Below, piece after piece: positions 13,619 through 25,084 of a DNA stretch of 64,000 nt. Source of the DNA: Ursus arctos (lineage: Eukaryota > Chordata > Mammalia > Carnivora > Ursidae); contig NW_026622985.1 in assembly GCF_023065955.2 (NCBI RefSeq), forward strand, positions 456,001 through 520,000, written 5' to 3'. The notes below the pieces were generated by a model. That model did not search any database. It was not told the DNA's origin and was given only the letters and a program-made list of their open reading frames with translations. The translations under genes were made by a program, and so were the position numbers. The first letter of the stretch is position 1. Each line of letters begins with the position of its first letter.

Positions 13619-14521
13619 TCAGTAAAGTCTTTGTAATATCTCCTGTAGGGCTGGTTTCGTGGTTACGAAATTGGTTAGTGACTGGCGATTCTGAAATGTC
13701 TTTATTTCTCCATCAATTCTGAATGACAGCCTTGCTGGATAAAGGATCCTTGGCTGCATGTTTTTCTCTGAAAGAGCTTTAAAAATGCTCCCCCAAGCCT
13801 TTCTCTCATTCCAGGTCTGTGTAGACAGGTCTGACGTAATTTTGATGCCTTTGCCTTGGTACGTGAGAAATTTCTTTGCCCTGGCCGCTTTCAATACTGT
13901 ATCCTTGGATCTAATATTTGCGAAATGCACTATGACGTGACGTGGCGTAGGTTTGTCGTGGTTGAGCTTGGGAGGGGTCCTCTATGCCTCTTGGACACAA
14001 ATGTTTGTTTCCCTTGCTAGATTAGGGAAGTTTTCAGCTACAATTTGTTCAAATATCTCTTCTAGACCTCTGTTTTTCTCCACCCCCTCGGGGATGCCGA
14101 TGATTTTAACATTGGATCGTTTCGTTGAGTCAGTAATCTCCCGTAGCCAACAATCGTGGACGTGGATTTTTTTAAAAGCATCTTCTATTTTAATTTTTTC
14201 CTCTATTAACCCATCCTCCAATTCACTAACCCTTTCCTCTGCTTCGGTGACCCTGGCTGTCAGAGCCTCTAGTTTTGCCTGCATTTGGCTCATAGAATTT
14301 TTAATTTCTGTCAAATTCGCTCTCATTTCTGACTTTAGGGATTCTATATTCTCAGAAACCTTTTCGTTAATACTTTTTTCAATTCTGCTCATCAATTTGA
14401 CCATCGTTACTCTGAATTCCATTTCTGATAATTTGGTTACATCCATATCCATTATTTCTGTGGCAGAGGACACAGACTCACTGTCTTTTCTTTGCTGGGG
14501 GGGGTTTCTTCTTCTTGTCTT
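13619..14521 (-). pseudogene. LINE-1 ORF1 (RNA-binding chaperone), damaged
   Basis: ORF1p binds L1 RNA as a coiled-coil trimer. Visible are the heptad-rich coiled coil (MQAKLEALTARVTEAEERV region, 14220-14300), the RRM region (KIIGIPEGVEKNRGLEEIFE) and the C-terminal domain (AARAKKFLTYQGKGIKI, near 13850). Lesions: the start ATG, intact in L1-B at 37597-37599, reads AAG at 14519-14521. The C-run near 14498 shifts the frame. A TAG at 13982-13984 replaces GAG. About 75 bp present between ORF1 and ORF2 of L1-B (36641-36715) is missing here near 13638. Confidence 0.88.
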
Positions 14522-14623
14522 TCTGATGAGGAGAGGTTGCGGGGTTTTCCAGAGCCCAAATTATTGACTGGGTCGCAGGTCGTGCCCCTTGTTTTATAGG
14601 GATCTTAGAGATGTGGGCTTCTT

Positions 14624-14828
14624 CTTTAAAGATTTTATTTATTTATTTATTTATCTGAGAGAGGGAGGTAGACAGTCAGCAAGAACGGGAACAGAAGCAG
14701 GGGAGTAGGAGAGGAAGAAGCAGGCTCCCAGAGGAGGAGCCCGATGAGGGACTCCTTTCCGGAACGCTGGGATCACGCCCTAAGCCAGAGACAGGCACTC
14801 AATGACTGCGCCACCCATGCTCCCGGGT
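14624..14828 (-). mobile_element. Carnivore SINE inside L1-A, 12-bp target-site duplication
   Basis: Reverse SINE (aaagattttatttatttatt, then ctgagagaggga, ending gccacccatgctcccgg). The repeats tgtgggcttctt at 14612-14623 and 14829-14840 flank it. The paralogous L1-B at about 37691-37703 reads gatgtgggcttcttgatttt with no SINE, a natural empty site that proves the insertion. Confidence 0.95.
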
Positions 14829-14840
14829 TGTGGGCTTCTT

Positions 14841-15865
14841 GATTTTTCAGCCTGCCTTCTGTTCCGGGGGAGGGGCCTGCCGCACCGATACTCAGGCAAC
14901 CCTGTTTGGGTAGAGTCTCCGTGTCCCCCGCGAGGGGGGATGGGGATGGGCACGCTGTGAGCCGGTATTTCCAGGCTTTTGTTCTCTGGCGGCTTTCTCT
15001 GGCGGTCTGCTGTGCCTCTTCTGAGAGTCAGAGCAGCAGAGGCTGAATTGTCACAGAACAGAGGGACTGCGGCCCATTCTCCACCGATGTTCTGGCCACT
15101 TTAACTCCGTTACTGTTGGTGCTGCTCAACCCTGTAGCATCCCGGGATGTGCGCCCCACACCCGGCGTCCCCGCCCTCACTTCCAGGGCAGGCCCGTCTC
15201 TGTCCTTTGTGTTTCTAATGCCGCCAGCCGCCAGCCGCCAGCCGCCAGCCGCCCCCGCGTGCTCCCAGATCTCCCGGTCTCAGTCTGGATCCCGTGAGCA
15301 CACCAGGATTCCGGAGTTCTGAGAGAAGCCTGGTGGCGCGCACACCCGGTTCAGGGTCTCAGTCTGCTGTTTCGCGGGTGCCGACCGCGAGTCCGCCCGC
15401 TCCCCCGTGCAGGTGGCCTGCCAGCTGCCAGCTGCCCCGCATGCGCTCCGGGAGCTCCCGGTCTCAGTCTGGATCCCGTGAGCACACGGGATTCCCGGGT
15501 TCCGTGAGATGCCTGGTGGCGCGCGCTCCCGGCTCACCGGTCTCAGTCCGCTCTCTCGCGGGTGCCCTCTGTGAGTCCGCCCGCTCCCCCCCCCCCCTGC
15601 AGGTGGCTGCCGCTTCCCGGCGCCCGAACGCGGCGGCTCCCTCCCCCTTCCGTTTATCTTCCGATATCTGTGCCCGGTTTCACGGCTCCCCGCTTCGTAC
15701 CTCAATACTCAGCACTGGAGATGTTCATTTGTAGAGATCCAGATGTATCTTCCTGCGTCTCAGGCTGATTCCGTGGTTGTTTAGGCTGGTCTGGTACCTA
15801 TCCAGCTCGACTCAGGGGACCTGTGAAAAAGGGGTCCCCTACTCCTCCGCCATCTTAACTCCTCT
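14841..15865 (-). promoter_or_regulatory. LINE-1 5'UTR, CpG-rich internal promoter
   Basis: GC- and CpG-rich leader of L1-A with short internal repeats: agccgccagccgccagccgc near 15230, and the phrase cggtctcagtctggatcccg near 15276 and 15461. L1 transcription starts at the outer end, here 15865 going leftwards. Long C tracts (15586-15597) are present. It is repeated at 27445-28441 as part of the duplication. Confidence 0.75.
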
Positions 15866-16932
15866 CTTGTACCTGAAATAGTATTTAAAAACACTCAGCT
15901 CAGCCTCTTCTACAAAGTGAGCCAATGCTTATAAACATGGCTAAAATATTCCCTTACCGACGATGACTTCCCAGCCATCGTAGTGTTTAACTGGTATGAC
16001 TGTGACTTACATTAGTCAACATTTGCAGAGAAAGAACTTAGTGCATCCAGGGGGGCATTCATGTTGAAAGTAGTTTGTGACAACGAGCTACTGTGTTTTA
16101 TACTGCAGTCCAAGGGAATGGTGCCAGACATCTCTAAGGTGTCTAGCAGTTCTACAATTCTGATTTTAAGTGGTCTGCGTGCTTCAGAGATTTGGGCAGG
16201 AGAAGGGCAGGAGTCCAGAGACTGTGAACACTTCTGTTACCTGTGCTGACCATGGAGCAGGTAGCCTTCTGTGGGCATCATTTTGATTTCTTGGTACTCT
16301 TGTGAAAGGTGCTTTTGTCTCAAATTCCTCCATTTAGGAGTAATTATAATGATAAAAGTAATGTTTATCTTATATCATCTGTGGGCCCTGATCCTGGGCT
16401 CCCAGGGAAGCTATCCTTTAACATTTTACCCGGCTCAAAATGACTGGGCAAAACCTCAAAGCATGGGCCCTATTTCTGCCCCAAGCACATGTTGTACATC
16501 TGTTTCGAGAAGAAAACAATAACCAAAAATGCCAACATGAAGATAAGAAAAAATAAAGAACCTCTTTGGCTCCCATAAGGTTAAAGTCATACTGACATGT
16601 ACATACTGAAAATGCATGAAATCATTGCATGTCCTAAAGCCCAAGCCTTGGAGGGTCTGAGAGCCACTGACCTTGCCCAGAACCAGGCACACCCCAGCAG
16701 GGAGGGCTGGTGCAGAAAGGGAAGGGGCAGGACGCTGAGGGTGGTCTGCAGCTAGAGGGGTCCCTGGAAGGGGCCAGGTGTGTGGGGGGGAGCCCGGCCC
16801 ACGACCCCACCCATGCCTGTGCTGGGTGTTGAGTAGAGGAGGCACCTCTTGGACCCCCTGCACTTTCAGGGTTCCAGGGGCTTGAGGGCGGGTTGCCCGG
16901 CATCCAAGGGGCTAGGGCACCACCCTCCCCGA

Positions 16933-17057
16933 CCAATCACCGCTTGGGGGTGGAGCTACGTCTCTGTGGGCGGTCCCAGAGTTGCAGCGGGTTGCAGACC
17001 TGGGGCAGAAGAAGGGGCACTGGGGGAGAGAGAGTTGCCCTGCGGAGGTCCGGGCTG
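16933..17057 (+). promoter_or_regulatory. Candidate promoter and non-coding first exon (copy 1)
   Basis: A GC-rich stretch has a CCAAT box (gaccaatcaccgc, 16931-16943), GC-box-like sequences (gggggtggagc and gggcggtccc), then about 90 bases ending cgggctg with a consensus donor gtgagtgagc at 17058. There is no TATA box. This is the layout of a housekeeping or zinc-finger-type first exon. No coding continuation was found and the long frames across it look like composition effects. Repeated unchanged at 29510-29634. Confidence 0.4.
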
Positions 17058-18675
17058 GTGAGTGAGCAGCATGCCCCGGGGTGGGGGTCGGGGGGTAGGG
17101 TGCGCCCCAGGTGGGAGGCAGGATTCTGGAAGGGCACGTGGAGAGGGTTCATTGTGGGGACTCAGGTGAGTTTTCTTTTTCCCTTTAAAGTCTCTTCCGC
17201 CCCATGTCCTCAACTGGCCTTATTCCCCATACCCGTGAACTCCAGGGCGCCCACTCACCTGAGCTTTTGTGGGATGGGTTGCAGAATTTCAGGGTTTCCC
17301 CTGTTCCCCGGGAAGAGTGCGGGTAAGGACCTCACAGAATCCCCACCTTCAGTGGGGTGTCCCCCGGTTCTCTGACACAGTGCAGGTGATGCATCTTGAG
17401 CAGTACCCCGAGTTCAGCGGGGTGTGCCCTGGTCCCCCAGGCACAGGGGTGGCAGTAGCAAGCCCCAGAGCCGTCCCCCAACTTCAGCATTATGCCCCGT
17501 GTGCCCCCGAGTTAGTGGTAATTGGCTGTTAGAATCATGCAGGATTCATGCAGGTGGGGGCCCGGAGGCGGGCGTAAACCAGACCCCACTCTAGTTGCAT
17601 TGGGAATAGACGAATTGAGGGTTTCTTTAGAAGAGTAAGTCTGCTTTCCAGAAAAGGCAAGGTCATTGGTCTATTGAGAATGAAGATAATTACTGCTAAA
17701 CAACAAGTATGTGTTGCCCCTTCGTCCAGAAACCGAAGCAGGTGTGCAGGCTTTAGGTCAGAGGTGCCTTCTTCTCCCCAGCTGACAGCACTTCTCTGCT
17801 CTGGCTCCATGAGACCCGAGGTTTTGAACGTCAGCATCTGAGTCAGGGAGGCAGCTTGTCACAGGACGCCAGTGTTCAGAGAAAACACAGCTATTTTGGC
17901 ATAATGTCCTATCTATGTCAGGACTGGAGGTAAAACCTCTCATTATCCCCAAACCTCCTGGGCTTTTCTCTTTTCTCTAGTTGAGCCACAAAGTAAAATT
18001 GAAGTAGCTGTCAGCATTCTGGGTTTGGTGCAAGAATTACTTAGTTTCCCTGCAGGTAGAACTTTGCAGGGGATCACAATTTCTCTGTCCATTTATTGCT
18101 TACAAATGTATTTTGACTATCTGTTTCCTAGGAACCCTCTTTTATTAGAAAGGGAAGGTGAGATTCACTCTGTGCCTGTTTGTAACATCTAATTTGTTCC
18201 TTCATCTAGCAATGTTTATTCAATTGGGCCTAAGATATGGTTGAGTGGCCAGCATCTAGAGTTAGATGGCTTTTTTTCATCTGATACAGACTTGGATGAT
18301 GTCATTTGACAAAGGTGATGTTTCATCATTGATTAGTTTATTCATCAGAAGAGTTAAAATTAGGGTGGAGGGAAAATTCAAAATTATCCAAATGGGCCTG
18401 TTCCTGTTTAAAAGTTGAGCTTGACTTTCTAGTTTTACTATTATCTCGATATTTTGAGGTGCCATATTCTGTCTGTAGTTTCTTTGGTGGTGGAGTCAGA
18501 AGGAGAGTCTGGGAATTCTTTTGGAGAGTGGCATGCTGGTGGCTTCAAGGGGCTTGGCGTCAGGAGCCTTGGGGTGAATTCCGCAACTGCTTGCCTGACC
18601 CTGGGTGCATCTCACAGAGGTTTTGTTTCCTCTTATGAAATTGCCAGCAGATAATGTTCTGCTTAAAGGGGAACC
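17058..18675. other. Unique DNA of duplicated segment, no coding gene seen
   Basis: At 17330-17500 the phrase ccttcagtggggtgt has two diverged relatives (gagttcagcggggtgt, caacttcagc), suggesting a weak roughly 70-bp repeat. The remainder to 18675 has no recognisable repeat or domain. The equivalent in copy 2 is 29635-31252. Confidence 0.45.
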
Positions 18676-19388
18676 CTCCCATCCTGGTGGTGGGAATGCA
18701 GAGTGGTGCAGACAGTCTGGGAAACAGTGTGGGGGTTCCTCAAAAAGTTAAACATTGAACAACCACATGATCCAGCAATTGCTTTCCTGGGTGCTTACCC
18801 AAAAGATACAAAAATGCACATTCGAAGGGGGTACGTGCACCATGATGTTTATAGCAACAATGTCCACAGAGGCCAAACTATGGAGAGAATCCCAAAGTCC
18901 ATGCACTGATGAATGGATAAAGCAGATGTGGGATACGTGTATATATGTATATATGTGTGTGTGTGTGTGTGTATGTATATATATATATATATATAGATAT
19001 GGGAATATGACCCAGCTTCAAAAAGAATGAAATCTTACCATTTGCAAGGATGTGGATGGATCTAGAGTGTATTAAGCTAAGCAAAATTAGTGAGGAAAGA
19101 CAAATATCCTATGCTCTCACGCTTGTGGAATTTCAGAAAGAAAACAGATGAACAGAGTTGAGGGGTGATGAGAGAGGCAAACAAGGAAATAGACTCAACC
19201 TTGGAGAACAAACTGAGTGTTGCTGCAGGACAGGGGCGTGGGGGGAAGAGTTAAATGGGTGAGGGGTATTAAGGAGGGCGCTTGTGATGAGCACTGGGTA
19301 CTGTATGCAGGTGAGGAATCACTAAATCCTACCCCTGAAGCGAATATTCCATGGCATGTGAACTAACTGGAATTTAAGTAAAAGAAGA
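18676..19388 (+). mobile_element. LINE-1 3'-end fragment (duplicated, copy 1)
   Basis: Plus-strand L1 end: tggtgggaatgcagagtggt, catgatccagcaattgcttt, caccatgatgtttatagcaa, and the 3'UTR ending aactggaatttaagtaaaag. An internal TG/TA microsatellite has expanded at 18938-19000. The second copy is at about 31253-31965. Confidence 0.85.
18938..19000. repeat. (TA)(TG)(TA) compound microsatellite, copy 1
   Basis: tatatgtatatatg followed by (tg)n and (ta)n within an L1 3' end. The duplicate at 31515-31577 has the same apparent length, unusual for a hypermutable tract and a sign that the duplication is very recent. Confidence 0.9.
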
Positions 19389-20029
19389 AAGGAAAAAGTG
19401 TTCTGCTTCATGAAGAGTGAGGTAAAATTGTAGTGATTTGGGCTGTACTGTTCTATAGATGATAGTTGTAAAACACCCTGTTGTAAGATACACTAGTTTC
19501 TTATCACATAAGGAGTCCTCAGAAAGCTGCAAGGAAAGATTCAGATCTCAGAGCATGTTCATGTTCCACTGATATGTTACAGTTTGCACAGGTAGGACAG
19601 AAGGAGAGAAAGGCAACAGAAGGGGAAAGTAGGTGTGAACCTTTCATTAGTTAGCATTATAGCTTTCTCATGAAAGCCTTGCGCCAGTGTGATTTTGCAA
19701 GAAGAGGGGGAATCCGGGAGCTTTGCTGGAGACGGGGGAGTTCCAGGTCTGGGTAAAGCTGACAGGGGTCCCAGAGGAGAGCTGAATGCATTCTGCAGCA
19801 GGGTGTGGGCAGGGTGGGCTCCAGGGGTGGCTGTGGGTCTCCTGTGTGAGAGTTGTGACAGGTGAGGGCTGTGTGCAAGTTCCTGGCTGAGGACAAGTGA
19901 GGCACAGGTGGAGAGCTGGCAGAAAACCTTTTTCTGGGCCACCAGCCTCACCCAACACACACAGCCTCACCTTCTGTCCCTGTCACTCCAATTCAGACTT
20001 CTCAGAAGGCGAGTGAGAACACATCAAGA

Positions 20030-20460
20030 GCATTCTAAACAGAAGGGAAAGCAAGTGCAAAGGCTCTGGGGCAGGAGAATTCCAGATATGTCCAGGAGCA
20101 GCAAGAAGGCCCTGTGGCCACAGGGGACAGCTTAGGACATGACCTCAGAGAGGTGACAGAGGGTGACAGAAAGCCATTCCAGGGCTATAACCCCATGAGA
20201 CCCTGTTGCACTAGGCCATCGTGGCTACAGTGTTGAGAACAGATGACAGAGGGTTGAAGATGGCAAGGCAGGTCAATGACAAAGCTTTTCCAGGAACTCA
20301 GGCACTGTGGACCAGACAGGTGGCCTTGGATGGAGTGGTTAGACCTATTCTGGGTCCATTTTGAAGATGGAGCTCACAGGATTTGCTGATGAGTTAGATA
20401 TTAGGAGCAGGAGAACGGAGGAATTGGGGTAACTCCCAGCTGTTGTGGGTTGTCCTGATC
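20030..20460 (+). mobile_element. Ancient mammalian interspersed repeat (family uncertain), copy 1
   Basis: Text such as gcaaaggctctggggcagga, ggccatcgtggctacagtgt, tgttgagaacagatgacaga and acaggatttgctgatgagtt has the wording of a widespread old mammalian repeat, but I cannot name the family. The duplicate lies at 32607-33037. Confidence 0.45.
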
Positions 20461-22745
20461 GAGGGGAAGGAGAGGGTTTCTGGGGGTAGGAGGTAGTCCG
20501 TGTTCCGCATGCTGAGGAAGGTGCCTTTCCCGGTGGATCTGCTGAGGTTTGTGTCTGGGAGAACCTTTCACATCTCCTCCCTCAGCAATGCTCAAGTACA
20601 AGTATCCCCCAGCTTTTAAACGTTCACAGTAAGACACTTGGCTTTCTTGAAAGAACTACGTTATTACCCAGCTTCAGTAAGAGGAAGAGACCTAAAGAGG
20701 ATTTCCCTCTTATGAAAAAAGGTGAACAGTGAGAATCGCGGTCAGCATCTGTTTTGGGGAGAAGCACGACAGAGGCGGCGTGCACCCCAACCAGCTCCTT
20801 CCGCTGGGAACCGCTCTCCGCATCCAGCCACCAGCACTTTGAATTGTGTCTGTGAGCCTCTGCTGTGCTTTATCTTCATTTATGCTGGGCCTCCGTTAGA
20901 AACTTGTGTCCTGAGGCCTAAGAAAAGCCAAAGAGAAGGAATCTTGGAGTCTGAGCACACTGTCCAATTTTTCCGTGTAAATGAACGGTCATTCCTTCTT
21001 TACACCATTTCTGCTGTGCAAGGTTTCTCAGAAGCCCTGTACTTTCAAAGAGCAGGGAAACCTATACCCCATGGCTGCGGGGTTAGTTTTAGTCTCCATG
21101 CTGGACAGAACATTTCATGACTGTCGGATTTTCTCACTCAAACATTGAGACTTGGACCACCTTCACCCGTTTCTACCACCCCATCCCCGAATCTGGCACC
21201 TACCAATCTGCTCTCAGTATCTATGCGTTCAGTATTTGTTTATTCCACGTGGAATGTACATGAGAGCATCTGGTATTTGTCTTTCTGTGTCTGAGTTACT
21301 TGGCATAAGGCCCCCAAGGTCTGTGTTTCCATGTCTGGTTATTGTGAATAATGCTGCAGTGAATGTGGGAGTGCATCTGTCTTTTTGAGGCAGTATTTTT
21401 GTGTTCTCCAAATCAATACTCAGTAGAGCCATTACTGGGTCATGTGGTAGTTGTATTTATTTTTTCAGGAACCTCCATACCGTTTGTCACAGTGGCTGCA
21501 CCAATTTCCATTCCCACCAACAGCGCACAGTGTCTCCTCGTCTGCACACCCTTGACCCCACCTGGTGTCTGTCTCTGGGACAATTGCTGTTCCAACAGTT
21601 GTGAGGGGATAGCTGATTGTGGGTTTGACTGATGTTTCCCTGACGATGATTAGTGATGTCGAACAACTTTTTCTGTCTGTTGGCACCTGTGTGCCATCTT
21701 TGGACAGTATCTATTCACATATTCACCCCATTTTTTATACAGTTTTTTTTTGTTTTGTTTTGATTTGTATGAGTGTTGTGTGCATTTTGGATATTAGCCT
21801 CTTCTCACACATATGATTCGCATATATTTTTTTCTTATTGGGTCAGTGGCCTTTTAAGTTTTTGATGGTTTCTTTTGCCGTGTGGAAGATTTCAGTTTGA
21901 TGTTGTTCCACTTGTTTATTTTTGCTTTTGTTGCCTTTGCATTTGGTGTCCGATCTGAAGACTCTTTGCCAAAACCAATGTCGAGAGACTTAGTACCTGT
22001 GTCTTCTTGGAGGTTTATGGATTCGGGTCTTATGTTCAAATCATTCATCCGTTAAAAATTTTGTGTGTGGTGTAAGAAAGTGACCCAGTTATATTCTTCT
22101 GCATTTAGTGTCCAGTTTGCCTGTTACCGCTCACTGAAGAGACAGTCCTTCCCTCATGGCATATCTTCTGCTGCTGTGTCGTAAGTTAGGATCATCTACG
22201 TGTGGGTAAGTTTCTGAGCTTTCTGTTCTGTTCCACTGACCTGGTGTCTCTGTTTATGCCAGTACCATCCTGTTTTGATGACAACAGCTTTGTAATCTAG
22301 CTTGAAATCCAGGAGTGTGTTGACTGCACCTTTCTTTCTCCAGGTTGCTTTGGGTATTTGGGGTCTTTTGTGATTCCATACAAGTTTGAGGACTGTTTTC
22401 TATTTCCTCGAATAATGCCACTGGAATTCAGATGGGGATTTCATCACATCTGTCGATTGCTTTGGGTACGATGGACATGTTCACATAATTAACTCTTCCA
22501 GTTAAGGAGCATGGCGTATGCTTCCATTTGTTTGTGTTGCCTTCCAAATCTTTGACCCATACATTCTGCCCCCCTCGACACACATGGTTTTCATTTCTTT
22601 TCTGCCATGTGTTGAGTGTACTATGTCTTTCTCATTCTTGGTTACTTTTATTCCTAGATTTTTTTTTGATGCAATTGTAAATGGCATTGCTTTTTTAATT
22701 TCTCTTTGCGAAAGTGTGTCATCAGTATACAGAAATGCAAGAAGT

Positions 22746-22940
22746 TGGGTCATCTGGGTGGCTCCATAGGTGAAGCGTCTGCCTTCAGCTCAGGTCATGA
22801 TCCCAGAGTTCTGGGATCGAGCCCCGTGTTGGGCTCCCCGCTTAGCGAGGGTCTGCTTCTCTGTCTTTCTGACACTCCCCCGGCTCGTGCTTTTTCTCTT
22901 CCTGTCAAATAAATAAATAAAATCTGAAAAAAAATAAAGA
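22746..22940 (+). mobile_element. tRNA-Lys-derived carnivore SINE
   Basis: Plus-oriented: gggtcatctgggtggctcca, caggtcatgatcccagagtt, CT-rich stretch, then aaataaataaataaaatctg and A-run. It is nested in the old antisense L1; the host text on both sides (tatacagaaatgcaag before, then the adjoining ORF2 after) is continuous. Confidence 0.92.
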
Positions 22941-23087
22941 CAACAGGTCTCTGTATATTGACTTTATATCCTGCAGCTTTCTTGAATTTGTTTATTCTAA
23001 CAGTTTTTTTTTTTTTGTGGAATCTTTTGGGATTTCATGTCATTTGCAAATAGTGACAGTTTTCCTGTATGGATTTCATATCTTTCT

Positions 23088-24455
23088 CTTTTTTTTAAAT
23101 TATGTTAGTCACCCTACAGTACTTCATTTGTTTTTGATGTAGTGTTCCATGATTCATTGTTTGCATATAACACCTAGTGCTCATTATGACACGTGCCCTC
23201 CTTAAGACCCATCACCAGGATAACCCATTCCCCTACCCCTCCCTTTCTGCAACCTTCAGTTTGTTTCCCAGTGTCAATAGTCTCTCATGGTTCATCTCCC
23301 CCTCTCATTCCCCACCTTCACTTTTCCCTTCCTTCTCCTAATGTCCTCCATGCTATTCCTTCCATTCCACATAGGAGTGAAACCATATGATAATTGTCTT
23401 TCTGTGCTTGACTTAATTTCACTTAGCATAATCCCCTCCTGGTCCATCCACGTTGGTGCAAATGGTGGGTATTCATCCTTTCTGATGACTGAGTAATATT
23501 CCATTGTATAGATGAACCACATCTTCTTTGTCCATTCATCTGCTGAAGGACATCTTGGCTCCTTCCACAGTTTGGCTATTAGGGACATTGCTGCTATGAA
23601 CATTGGGATACAGGTGCCCCTTCTTTTCATTACTCTGTGTCTATGGGGTAAATACCCAGTAGTGCAATTGGTGGGTCGTAGGATAGCTCTGTGTTCAACG
23701 TCTTGAGGAACCTCCATACTGTTTTCAAAAGTGGCTGTACCAGCTTGAATTCTCACGAGTAGTGTAAGAGGGCTCCCCTTTCTCCACATCCTCTCTTTTT
23801 TTAATTTCCTGTCTTGTTAATTTTTTTTCAAGATTTTATTTCTTTATTCCACAGAGATAGAGACAGCCAGCGAGAGAGGGAACACAAGCAGGGGGAGTGG
23901 GAGAGGAAGAAGCAGGCTCATAGCGGAGGAGCCTGATGTGGGGCTCCATCCCATAATGCCGGGATCACGCCCTGAGCCGAAGGCAGACGCTTAACCGCTG
24001 TGCCACCCAGGTGCCCCCTGCCTTGTTAATTTTAACCATTCTAACTGGTGTAAGGTGGTATCTCATTGTAGTTTTGATTTGTATTTGCCTGATGGCAAGT
24101 GATGTGGAGCATTTTTTCATGTGTCTGTTGGCCATTTGTATGTCTTCTCTGGACCAGTATCTCTTTGTGTCTTCTGCCCATTTTTTGGGTGTCGAGTTTG
24201 AGGAGTTCTTTATAGATCTTGGATACCAGCCCTTTATCTGTAATATCATTTGCAGATATCTTCTTCGATTCCATAGGTTGCCTTTTTGTTTTGTTGATCG
24301 TTTGCTTTGCCGTGCAGAAGCTTTTTATCTTGATGAAGTGCCAATAGTTCATTTTTGCTTTTATTTCCTTTGCCTTTAGAGACGTGGCTTGCAAGAAGTT
24401 GTTGTGTCCAAGGTTGAAGAGTTCTTTTGATTTTGATATGAGACAGGAATCCATT
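23088..24455 (-). mobile_element. Younger 5'-truncated LINE-1 nested in the old L1
   Basis: A T-run, then ttatgttagtcaccctacag, the same L1 3'-end wording as L1-A at 9534, proceeding through the 3'UTR and C-terminal ORF2 ([13 protein letters not shown] near 24090-24130). It stops near 24455 (gagacaggaatccatt), after which the older L1 resumes. Much less decayed than its host. It carries its own SINE (23825-24016). Confidence 0.85.
23825..24016 (-). mobile_element. Carnivore SINE with 17-bp target-site duplication
   Basis: Reverse SINE of the same young subfamily as 252-452 (gacagccagcgagagagg, cataatgccgggatcacgcc, gccacccaggtgcccc). Flanks cctgtcttgttaatttt at 23808-23824 and cctgccttgttaatttt at 24017-24033 differ at one base. 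Third nesting level: SINE in L1 in older L1. Confidence 0.95.
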
Positions 24456-24893
24456 ATCTTTCTTTCCTGATTGTATTCGAGTCCTCTGTCTTTCTTGGTG
24501 AGTCTAGCTAAGTTTGTCAGTTTTGTTTATCTTTCCAAAAAAGGCAGCTCTCATTTTCATTGTTTTTTTTTTTTTTTGTCTTTTTAGTCTCTGTTGGATT
24601 AATTTATGCATTCCTTTTTGTTATTTCCTTATTTCTACTAATTTGGGGCTTTGTTTGCTGTTTTTTTTTTCTACTTCTTTACCACAGAAATCAGGTTGTT
24701 TATTGGAGAGCATTCTCATGGATTGATGAAGACTTGAATTTCTATGAACGTCCCCCCGTAGAGCTACTTTTGCTGCATCCCATAAGTTTTTGTAGGTTGT
24801 CTTTTTCATCAGTGTCAAGGTACTTCTAAATTTTTTTTGATTTCTTCTTTGACTGTTGGTTGTTCAGTAGCATGTTGTTAAATCTCCACATAT

Positions 24894-25084
24894 TTTTTTA
24901 AGATTATTTAAGTATCTGACAGAGAGTGAGACAGCGAGAGAGGGAACGCAAGCAGGGGGGTGGGAGAGGGGGAAGCGGGCTTCCCACTGAGCAAGGAGCC
25001 TGATTCGGGGCTAGATCCCAGGCTCCTGGGATCACGACCTGAGCTGAAGGCAGATCCTTAATGACTGAGCCACCCAGGCCCCCC
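24894..25084 (-). mobile_element. tRNA-Lys-derived carnivore SINE
   Basis: Reverse SINE (tttttaagattatttaagta, GA-rich body, ggatcacgacctgagctgaa, gccacccaggcccccc). Target-site repeat aatctccac at 24881-24889 and 25085-25093. Confidence 0.92.

Larger units (their letters stand above)
9509..15865 (-). mobile_element. Near-full-length LINE-1 (L1-A)
   Basis: Minus-strand L1. The 3' end is at about 9509 (degenerate T-rich tail, then ttatgttagtcaccatacag). ORF2 is at 9792-13614, ORF1 at 13619-14521, and a CpG-rich 5'UTR runs to 15865, where the reversed start ccgccatcttaactcctct is the usual L1 first bases. About 6.15 kb excluding a nested SINE (14624-14828). I find no target-site duplication at its ends, so one flank may have been rearranged. 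Its 5'UTR from 14888 to the end is part of the 6.9-kb duplication. Confidence 0.93.
14888..21785. repeat. 6.9-kb direct segmental duplication, copy 1
   Basis: Bases from atactcaggcaaccctgtt (14888) to gagtgttgtgtgcat (21785) recur at 27445-34360 in the same orientation, with about a dozen substitutions plus homopolymer length changes. Copy 1 is the parental arrangement: on the left it continues into intact L1-A and on the right into the old L1. It contains the L1-A 5'UTR, about 2.8 kb of GC-rich unique DNA with a candidate promoter, an L1 3' end, and other ancient repeats. Confidence 0.95.

Noticed and set aside
16893..17375. 160-codon plus-strand open frame
   Set aside because: Lies in GC-rich DNA with overlapping open frames on both strands and crosses the best splice donor in the region; no domain or motif is visible.
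22746..22940. tRNA gene candidates in the tRNA-like heads of SINEs
   Set aside because: These are SINE heads with degenerate A and B boxes and retrotransposon tails, not functional tRNA genes.
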